DNA from: Cristatella mucedo
Taxonomy: Eukaryota > Bryozoa > Phylactolaemata > Cristatellidae
NCBI GenBank assembly: GCA_009760855.2
Contig: WPIO01000152.1
Span: 577,501-639,500 of the forward strand
DNA length: 62,000 nt
Direction of reading: 5' to 3'
A program made the translations under genes and the position numbers. Every line of letters begins with the position of its first letter. Position 1 is the first letter of the stretch. Shown here piece by piece: positions 56,901 to 62,000 of the stretch. The notes beneath the pieces were generated by a model, which worked only from the letters and a program-made list of their open reading frames with translations, was not told the origin of the DNA and made no database searches.

Positions 56901-58015
56901 TGCTGCTGCATCAGTTCTAATTGCATGTGGCTGCAGTCAGTATTGTATTCGTTCCTTGCAGCTGCTCATTAGCCCTCAAAGTAGAGCAATCAAAACGAAA
57001 TGCCTGGGGATCCGAGTGCACTTGGCCCACCGACATGAGGGTCATCGGAGCAGCCTATTAATTAGCTCGTTTGTCGATGCTGCCACTTGGCAAGCGTGGC
57101 GTTAGCTTTTAGTTGCTGTCTTGCCAGCTGATGTTTGCTGTTTGCAAGGGGATCGAGGCTGGTCTCTTCAGTGTCTGGTTAATTACGGCAATCGTATCGC
57201 ATCATTTAAGTACTGCATCGACAGGCTTCTGTTCCAAATCGCCCCGGCATGCGCAAGCGATCGCCGACTGAGCGAATGCATGCCCGTCGTGAGAGCTTGG
57301 TGACGGTTCTCCTCGTGTCCCTGATTTCCCAGGCTGATAGTTCCTCTGGCTATTTGTTGTGCAGCTTTCAGCACTGTGCGTGTTACTTCGGTGGTTAGCT
57401 AACGGAATCCCTTGCTGGCTGGCTCGTTGTGATCGCATCCAATGTTGCACACTTTATCCAGTGTCAACTTGAACTAGACATATTTTTGTTATAAAATGTT
57501 TTTGTGACAGGCATTTTCACTTGCTATTTAAAGGGACTTGAGGTTGTACTCTGTTGTGCCGCTTTGCTTTGCTTTGCCGAAAGTACTTTCATCGGCAGGC
57601 GGTTCATTTTTAGCATCCAATGGCGACTGCCTTCTAACTGCTTCATATGAAAATACAGCTAAGGTCAGTGCAGTCATCGGCTTGTAGTTCACACTGTTTC
57701 ATCTTATACCTATGACTGCATGAGTAGGATCCCCCCCCCCCCGTGATGTTCCCTGCTCCGCTATGGCATGGCAGAAGCTTAGGATCGGACATGGCAGTGC
57801 TGCTAAAAGCCTGCAAACAGACCGGCCAGTAGGCACTGTGCATACTGGCTATAGAGCTTGCGTTTTTGCAGCTCTGGGCACATCCCACCGGAGCGCCGAT
57901 AAAGATTCTGGCAGGGCATGAGGGTAAGATTCTGTCAGCGGACATAGCTCCGAACTGCAAGTACATGGCCACCGCATCGTACGATCGAACATTCAAGCTG
58001 TGGGCACCAGAGTAG
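41826..58015 (+). CDS. PRPF4: U4/U6 small nuclear ribonucleoprotein PRPF4 (12 coding exons)
   Basis: PRPF4 (Prp4) binds PRPF3 and PPIH in the U4/U6 snRNP and is needed to form the U4/U6.U5 tri-snRNP. CDS: 41826-42006, 45233-45309, 47961-48033, 48229-48353, 48777-48950, 49925-50078, 50259-50475, 52246-52368, 52637-52744, 52875-52993, 57614-57663, 57872-58015. These sum to 1545 bases, 514 residues, against about 522 in human. Every junction keeps phase and joins segments collinear with human PRPF4. Landmarks: [10 protein letters not shown] near residue 26; the SFM domain at about 77-130 ([20 protein letters not shown]); [15 protein letters not shown]-like [12 protein letters not shown]; then seven WD40 repeats from about 215 to 514, ending RTFKLWAPE. 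All introns are GT-AG except intron 4 (GC-AG). Introns 1, 2, 7 and 10 carry transposons. Confidence 0.95.
42100..43730. other. PRPF4 intron 1, first part: no further gene seen
   Basis: T-rich introns without recognisable repeats; a TTTTTTTTGGGGGGGGG run at about 42134-42151. Confidence 0.4.
43735..44110 (+). mobile_element. Degenerate family A LINE in PRPF4 intron 1
   Basis: Sense-orientation fragment: GTCTGTCGTGAACATTGC, the CACCGACCTGCACGGGC block and GCGGATCGACTTCAAGGT correspond to VCRERR, ADLHWL and QRIDFKV, with insertions and stops. Confidence 0.7.
44150..44255. repeat. AT-rich direct and palindromic repeats
   Basis: TATCCTATATATAGGATA-type palindromes and TATCCTA words recur several times around a (TA)n run at 44205-44235. 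Confidence 0.75.
44280..45115 (-). mobile_element. Family A LINE in PRPF4 intron 1, antisense, young
   Basis: Antisense to PRPF4. Has a short AAT tail, stem-loop, 3' untranslated region and C-terminal coding region up to SLDDH. The frame is open through [17 protein letters not shown] and [15 protein letters not shown] one-base loss near 44645 and a loss in the GDRAF region shift the C-terminus. Very similar to the 6.2 and 15.9 kb copies. Confidence 0.93.
45155..45232 (+). mobile_element. SINE type 2/LINE tail at the PRPF4 exon 2 acceptor
   Basis: CCTGCATATGTGAAGGGC, then AGCGCTCATTGGGTGCTG, and TATATTATCATTATAG resemble, with substitutions, the CATATGTGAAGCGCC linker, right stem arm and ATT tail of SINE type 2. 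The final AG is the splice acceptor of exon 2. Confidence 0.5.
45233..45309 (+). CDS. PRPF4: PRPF4 exon 2
   Basis: Residues 61-86: [15 protein letters not shown], then [10 protein letters not shown], matching human VLAEFERRKR at the start of the SFM domain. The acceptor CATTATAG has a poor pyrimidine tract and lies at the end of a SINE/LINE-tail-like sequence. Donor GTAAGG, phase 0. Confidence 0.9.
45310..47280. other. PRPF4 intron 2, first part: nothing recognised
   Basis: About 2 kb of intron without a recognisable repeat or gene. Confidence 0.4.
47283..47425 (-). mobile_element. SINE type 2 in PRPF4 intron 2, antisense
   Basis: Minus-strand head (TGGTTTGGCCCCAGTGGTTA, AAGGTGCTCGCCCC), B-box-like GTGGGCTCGAGCCCC, then GGCATATGTGAAGGGCC and the stem-loop AGAGATTAAGTTCTCCC. 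Same architecture as the 31.0 kb copy. Confidence 0.82.
47961..48033 (+). CDS. PRPF4: PRPF4 exon 3
   Basis: Residues 87-110 plus one base: [23 protein letters not shown], matching human [24 protein letters not shown]. Acceptor TCGTTTGCAG, donor GTAAGT. Confidence 0.93.
48229..48353 (+). CDS. PRPF4: PRPF4 exon 4 (GC donor)
   Basis: Residues 111-152: [20 protein letters not shown], then a Lys/Glu/Gln-rich helix. The exon ends CAG|GCAAGT, a typical strong GC-AG donor. It keeps phase 0 with exon 5; GT alternatives downstream would add sequence absent from the family. Confidence 0.9.
48777..48950 (+). CDS. PRPF4: PRPF4 exon 5
   Basis: Residues 153-210: [46 protein letters not shown]; collinear with human [25 protein letters not shown] and MQELHKSLR. 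Donor GTTAGT. Confidence 0.93.
49925..50078 (+). CDS. PRPF4: PRPF4 exon 6 (WD repeat 1)
   Basis: Residues 211-261 plus one base: [20 protein letters not shown] and [10 protein letters not shown] form WD repeat 1. The donor GTACCC is weak. Confidence 0.93.
50259..50475 (+). CDS. PRPF4: PRPF4 exon 7 (WD repeats 2-3)
   Basis: Residues 262-333 plus two bases: [47 protein letters not shown]. Donor GTTAGT. The last 60 bases of the exon and the donor are duplicated downstream (see the 90-base tandem repeat), so a second donor 90 bases later would also be in phase. Confidence 0.92.
50416..50596 (+). repeat. PRPF4: 90-base tandem duplication of PRPF4 exon 7 3' end and donor
   Basis: Two perfect copies in tandem, period 90. 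Each holds the exon end (from CCGCATCGAGTCAGCC), the donor GTTAGT and 30 bases of intron. The period is a multiple of three and the intervening frame is open, so either donor could be spliced. Confidence 0.95.
50849..50920. repeat. (GT)n microsatellite with G run
   Basis: GT dinucleotides interrupted by GGGGGGG, in PRPF4 intron 7. Confidence 0.95.
50960..51125 (+). mobile_element. SINE type 1 in PRPF4 intron 7, sense
   Basis: GGCGTAAGGTGCTTACATTT, ATGACCCAGGTCGTGGGTG (decayed B box), body with CTACAGCAACTTAAATCAGG, and end GGCTGTTTAATCAGCTGAC. Confidence 0.7.
51567..51582. repeat. G16 homopolymer
   Basis: Uninterrupted G run, in PRPF4 intron 7. Confidence 0.95.
52246..52368 (+). CDS. PRPF4: PRPF4 exon 8 (WD repeats 3-4)
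   Basis: Completes [20 protein letters not shown] and gives [20 protein letters not shown]; matches human [20 protein letters not shown]. Donor GTAGGC. Confidence 0.93.
52637..52744 (+). CDS. PRPF4: PRPF4 exon 9 (WD repeats 4-5)
   Basis: [36 protein letters not shown]; near-identical to human. The acceptor has a long pyrimidine tract; donor GTAATC. Confidence 0.94.
52875..52993 (+). CDS. PRPF4: PRPF4 exon 10 (WD repeats 5-6)
   Basis: [39 protein letters not shown]. Donor GTACGT, phase 1. It is followed by the largest intron (4.6 kb). Confidence 0.93.
53000..53875. other. PRPF4 intron 10, first part: no recognised gene
   Basis: Short frames on both strands, no domain or known repeat. Confidence 0.35.
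53880..54060 (+). mobile_element. SINE type 1 in PRPF4 intron 10, sense
   Basis: GAGGTGGTAATGTGCTCGTG, CCAGGTCACGGGTTCGAGTC (B box), body, and end AATGAGGCTGTTGAATCAAT. Confidence 0.75.
54233..54249. repeat. G17 homopolymer
   Basis: Uninterrupted G run, in PRPF4 intron 10. Confidence 0.95.
54485..54665 (+). mobile_element. SINE type 1 in PRPF4 intron 10, sense
   Basis: The decayed head carries GGATTCGAGTCGTTCGG. The 3' end is well preserved: CTATATTTCATGAGGCTGTT, CAATCAGCTGACC. Confidence 0.6.
55590..55770 (+). mobile_element. SINE type 1 in PRPF4 intron 10, sense
   Basis: GCCTGCGGTAAAGTGCTTGC, ACGACCCAGGTCGTTGGTTC (B-box region), a body and the end AAAATGAGGCTGTCAAGTCA. Confidence 0.7.
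55775..57610. other. PRPF4 intron 10, last part: no recognised gene
   Basis: Mixed-composition intron. Open frames on both strands are short and unrecognised. Confidence 0.4.
57614..57663 (+). CDS. PRPF4: PRPF4 exon 11 (50-base microexon-like)
   Basis: Encodes the end of repeat 6, [17 protein letters not shown], matching human GNFLLTGAYDNTAK. Acceptor CATTTTTAG, donor GTCAGT. It is easy to miss because of its size, but the phase fits both neighbours exactly. Confidence 0.9.
57731..57742. repeat. C12 homopolymer
   Basis: Uninterrupted C run, in PRPF4 intron 11, between the two last exons. Confidence 0.9.
57872..58015 (+). CDS. PRPF4: PRPF4 exon 12 (WD repeat 7 and stop)
   Basis: [19 protein letters not shown], then [15 protein letters not shown] and TAG; human ends [15 protein letters not shown]. 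Acceptor GTTTTTGCAG. Confidence 0.95.
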   Translation, partial: LWAHPTGAPIKILAGHEGKILSADIAPNCKYMATASYDRTFKLWAPE

Positions 58016-58257
58016 CAGCGTGCCGAGGGGTCTGTCGGATGGTGGCAAACATCTGCTGTTGGGCTGCACGACACGGACTGGTGCCTTGTCGACGTGCTAT
58101 CGTTGCACGGCCGTGTTCGACACGTGACCCCTGTCAGCTCGTACATATGGGGTCGTGCCTGCTAAGCGATTCCCCTAGCATGCGTCGGTGTTTTCGCATC
58201 GTGCTGTGGGGTTGCAAGCTGCTCTCGTGTCACATATTATTAAGGAAACGTAACCAG

Positions 58258-58263
58258 AATAAA
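58258..58263 (+). promoter_or_regulatory. PRPF4: PRPF4 polyadenylation signal
   Basis: Canonical AATAAA 243 bases after the stop codon, followed by GT-rich sequence (GTGACCTGGTTCTTTGC). Further AATAAA motifs near 58578 and 58628 could serve as distal sites. Confidence 0.7.
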
Positions 58264-58759
58264 ATCCTGATTCGTGACCTGGTTCTTTGCTAAGATGTAT
58301 CTTATTGTTGGAATTTCAACTTGTACGTCCTCGACCGCTGGACAACATGCCGAAAATGCATGTAAATAGCAAGACTTAACCTGCTAATGGAAAGCCTTGA
58401 CACCCTTGAAAAGTGCAGCCATGTAGTATAGGGTGGGTATACTTGTTGTACACCATATAAACTGCTTGTCGGGTTGACAAGATGCTAGATAGGATGTTAT
58501 GCAGCTGAGTTCTGGCAGATGGATTTTTAGCTGGCTCTTTACCATAAGCAGTATCTCCACTATGTATTGCCAGTGTTAAATAAAATGATGGGGAATGAGG
58601 AATGACAACTGCCTGGTCGCTCCAACCACAAATAAACTTGAAAATCTCTAGAGTGATAAGTTGGGTGTTGCTCGAAGTTTGACTTCCGAGTAAATACTTA
58701 TCGTCTTAGTGAAAGAAATGCTCCGGTGGCTGATTGCAGCAAGATTTTTATTTGCCACA

Positions 58760-58795
58760 ACTCTCTCTCTCTCTCTTTCTCTCTCTTTCCTGTGG
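58760..58795. repeat. (CT)n microsatellite
   Basis: CTCTCTCT with one TTT interruption. Confidence 0.95.
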
Positions 58796-58904
58796 ATTTT
58801 AAGTGTCTAGACATTCATCTTGGATGTTAGTGGATTTATTTTCTGTTGGCTGTGTCGGCAGCACCATGCTGAGGTATAAGATTAGGACAGGTACTAATTA
58901 AAGG

Positions 58905-59600
58905 CAATCCAAGTGTCGCTCGGAACCTGGAAAACCTAACCCTCCAAATCGGCTCTACCGGCCTATCTTGTGTACCCTCTGCCCGGAATCTGTTGTGTCC
59001 TCTTCCAAAATGATGTAACCAGACGAGCGAACCAGCTCCACAGTCAAGTCTGCCTACTTTTACCTACGAAACATTGCAACGATTCCGGCTCGCTTGGTTA
59101 AGGACATGACAGCCAACAAGGTGCGTGCACTCGTTTCATCCCGATTAGACTTGAGTAGTTCACTACTCGTAAATCTTCTTTCTGTGCAATAAATATCAGG
59201 CACACGGTTGGTGCAAAACTCGGGAGTTAGGCTTGTCTAGGGTAAACGTTGTAACTTTGACGTCAAAGCCACTGCTGGATCAGCTGCATAGGCTGCCTAC
59301 CTCGGCAGCGTATTGACTTCAAGATCCTGTCACCGACCATTTAGGTACCTCCATTCTCTTGCTACGGCATACCTAGCTTGCTTGGTTGCAATTCTGGCTT
59401 CCAGATGCTGCACCCTCAGGCTCTGGCCGATTACTTGCGCCCAACTAATTTCAAAGACCGTGCCCTCAGTTACTATGCTCCCAAAGCCTGCAACTCACCA
59501 CCGGCCGACGTTGCGTCATCTCCCGACTTGCCGACGTTCAAAAAGAAGCCGAAACCTACATGTTCCACGAGGCCTTGGCTTTGCGAGTGACTTGTCCTTA
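58905..59600 (+). mobile_element. Degenerate family A-related LINE
   Basis: Plus-strand order: SAxNLxxVxxQNDV region, [17 protein letters not shown] equivalent, VSSRLDLSSSLLVNL, LPRQRIDFKIL, DRALSYYAPKACNSPP, FKKKPKP. It is more diverged than the other copies and has lost the typical GCGCC stem-loop, so it may be an older subfamily. Confidence 0.75.
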
Positions 59601-59679
59601 TATGTGGCTGAGCTTTACAAAACTGCATGTCTTGTTTTAAGGGCAACAGCGACATGTATTGTATAGCGCCCATGTGGAC

Positions 59680-60900
59680 CTGTCTTTTATCTTGTGTGCT
59701 TACCTGTGCACTATTCAGTTAGCTTTAATATCCCGGTCGTATCGAATACTAGCCGTGAGTCTTGTGTGTGCTTTCGCATGCACGCCAAAGTAGGATACAT
59801 TGCTTTTCATCTATTAGTCACTGCTTCTCTCGCAGTGAGTTCTAAAGCGATTATTAATATTGTTATTATTGTATGCGTTGCTTTTGTTATTAGTAACCAA
59901 TCAGGCCGACCGACAAACGACTGCCACTTGACCTTTGCTGCCACTGGTCAACTTGTGTCTATTGGGGCGGGCTGTCCCGATGTACCGAGTGGGGCCTTCG
60001 ACCCCTAATGCTTCCGGTTGCTCCCGAGAAGTTACTGCTGTCGGTTGGCAAACTGAGACATGTGTTCTCAATGCACTACTCCGTTCGTATACGCAGATTA
60101 AGGCTCGGCAGCGTTATCTGGCCCCGCCCGAGTGCCTCTCAGCACTCGACTCAACTCGAAACACAAGTACTGCGGCTGCACAAACTAAGTGTACCTCTTG
60201 AATGGTTAAGATATCTAGGTATGCTCGCCCATGGGTGGTAAGGACCAGCGTGGGGATAAATGCCAACTCAAACATTTGCTAACCCGGACCACGGTCAAAC
60301 GGGAGTGATCTAGAAACTCTTTTGGACCAGAGCTTCGCAGCTCGTATCATTGCGGTTGGTGCATTTTTACTCTGTACTGTGTAGAAGGATGCTCTCGCCT
60401 CTGTTTTAATTAGTCATCAGTTTTGAAAGCTCGCTTCGCCGGTCTTCTTGCAGCAATCTCCCGGCTGAGCGCGTTGAGCCACCAGCTTTCCCGAAATTAA
60501 TTAGCCGCGATTCCCGACTCGTCCATCTTTGCCGACGCGGTGGGCTGTAAACATGCGCACTCCTTGCGTTGTAATCTCTGCGAGCTGGCAAGGCTGTGGC
60601 GCGATTTATTTTAAGCAAGGAGAAGGATAAAAACGAGAGCATCTTCATCATGCTTAAGACTGCTCGGTGCGAAGCAGGTGGCAGCAGGATTGGCCACCGG
60701 TATGGCAACATCGCGAAGCTCGGCCGCCGTCTAGTGCTCGGCCGCCCCACGCCGGGGCCGCCAAGCTTTCCCAGTGACGGTAACGATAGAGCAGTGCTCG
60801 CACTGTCAGGTTGCTGCTCTGACGACCTTGCCGATTGCGACAGACGTTGCTAGTCGAAAACGTACTAGTCGTTTTCTTTATTCACGGCTGCCACAATCGC
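59680..60900. other. No gene seen
   Basis: No domain, repeat or splice-consistent exon recognised. Confidence 0.35.
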
Positions 60901-60904
60901 AGTG

Positions 60905-61290
60905 CTTACCAAGACTCGCGCCTTCAGGTCCTGTGTGGACAATAAATTAGCTGTCCCATTCCTCCGCTTAAAGACCGTTGGCGACAGAAGCTTTAGCTCT
61001 GCAGGTCCTAGACTGTGGAACTCGCTTCCACAATTCTTACGCAACGACATCTACTCTCCAACTGCCGACTATTGCACATCTTTTTCAGCTGTCCTGAACT
61101 GCTACTTCTATGCTACTCACTACCTCAACTGCTCTCCTGACTCTGCTATGCTTCCCACTTTCTCTTTGTTGCGTTGGCTACCGAATGCGTACCGAAAGCC
61201 GCTTAGGCTGTGAGTGCGCTATACAAAACTCTCCTGCGTAACACCCACAGGGTCTTTTTGACTTTGTGGAGTTGCTGACGAAGATACAAG
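60905..61290 (+). mobile_element. Family B LINE 3' fragment, best preserved
   Basis: Open from about 60917: FRSCVDNKLAVPFLRLKTVG, DRSFSSAGPRLWNSLPQFLR, YCTSFSAVLNCYFYATHYLN. It then runs through the TACCGAATGCGTACCGAAAG block to GTGGAGTTGCTGACGAAGAT. It shows that family B encodes a CR1/L2-type C-terminus (GDRxFSxxxPxLWNxLP) like family A. Confidence 0.9.
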
Positions 61291-61318
61291 ACAAGCGGCG
61301 CTTAGAAATTACCAGCAA

Positions 61319-61457
61319 CTCCTCGCTAACCGAGCAGGCTTAGCCAGCCGTTCGGCCAGTCCGCGCTGAACCCGAATCCGACCTCTCAGGTTGCCACATT
61401 GTGGGTTCAGCGCGGACTGGCCGAGCAGGCGGCTTTGTCTGCTCGGTTAGCGAGGAG
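61319..61457. repeat. Long imperfect palindrome (hairpin)
   Basis: The outer arms are perfect 19-base reverse complements (61319-61337 with 61439-61457; CTCCTCGCTAACCGAGCAG). The inner arms are perfect 21-base reverse complements (61353-61373 with 61403-61423). They are separated by a symmetric 15 x 15 internal loop and a 29-base terminal loop. It lies about 30 bases after the end of a family B LINE. Confidence 0.95.
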
Positions 61458-61459
61458 CC

Positions 61460-62000
61460 GCGCTCTTGGACGGGCTAAGAGCGCGCGGCGGCCCACTACG
61501 TCGCCTGCTGCGGCTAGCTGCGTCCCATTATAACGGAGAGCGTACCGCCGGCTGCTGCAGCTGATGACGACTGCCTCCAGCAGCTGCTTACTTCTGCGGC
61601 GAGGAGCAGTCCTAAATCAAGACTGCCGACGAACTGGTCTTGGGTGACTTGCGTCAAGCAGCCAAGTACTTAGTGCATCCGCATACTTGCCATCGCATTC
61701 GGCCGAAGGAACGAGGTTAGGCGCCCAATATATTTCGAATTACGGAAATGTTCGCAGCAGCTGCGTTTGGTGTCGACCCTAATTTTTCGGCAGCAATAAA
61801 TACTCCTAGTCACGACCACATGCGATTAAACTAAAAAGAGTTAAAGTGCGTCTACGACATAGCGCTGCTACGAAATCGATGCTACCGACTCGTGAGCCGT
61901 CAAGTCAATCGCCGCAAGCGCAGCAAAGTTAAAAAGTGCTCCGTCCGTAGAGAAGCGCGACAGATCGGTACAGGCGTAGCCGGTGCCTCCGGAGCTCAGC
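61460..62000. other. No gene seen
   Basis: GC-rich then mixed sequence, unassigned. Confidence 0.3.

Overview
This is animal (metazoan) nuclear DNA. Coding sequence is split by GT-AG introns (one GC-AG), with a polyadenylation signal. Most of the window is non-coding and full of non-LTR retrotransposons, tRNA-derived SINEs and microsatellites. The phylum cannot be fixed from the sequence alone; an invertebrate is my inference. There are no bacterial operons, CRISPR arrays or rRNA.

Three host genes can be supported. (1) An intronless rhodopsin-type GPCR on the minus strand (23367-24827) lies in a very GC-rich block, with a TATA box at 25051-25058. (2) CDC26/APC12, a small anaphase-promoting-complex subunit, is on the minus strand (38171-38413). 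(3) PRPF4, the WD40 protein of the U4/U6 snRNP, is on the plus strand. I resolved it into 12 coding exons (41826-58015, 514 codons plus stop) with every junction in phase. CDC26 and PRPF4 stand head to head, as they do in human 9q32, so this pair looks like ancient conserved microsynteny, probably around a shared promoter region.

Layout: 1-20 kb is mostly repeats (L2/CR1-like family A, a second CR1/L2-like family B, SINE fragments, simple repeats) with unexplained GC-rich islands. 20.8-27.8 kb is GC-rich and carries the GPCR, an isolated TATA-Inr promoter and long GA/TC tracts. 28-38 kb is repeat-rich without a recognised gene and includes two family A copies set head to head. 38-58 kb is the CDC26-PRPF4 pair with transposons in the introns. 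58-62 kb holds more LINE fragments and a strong 139-base hairpin.

The repeats form a coherent system. Family A LINE copies end in a conserved stem-loop followed by (ATT)n. One SINE family has a tRNA-like head joined to that same stem-loop tail, which suggests it is mobilised by the family A reverse transcriptase. A second, unrelated-tailed tRNA-derived SINE is spread through PRPF4 introns and elsewhere. Solo LINE tails, an inverted tail pair around a CA/GT microsatellite, and a tail at a PRPF4 3' splice site show how these elements have reshaped the locus.
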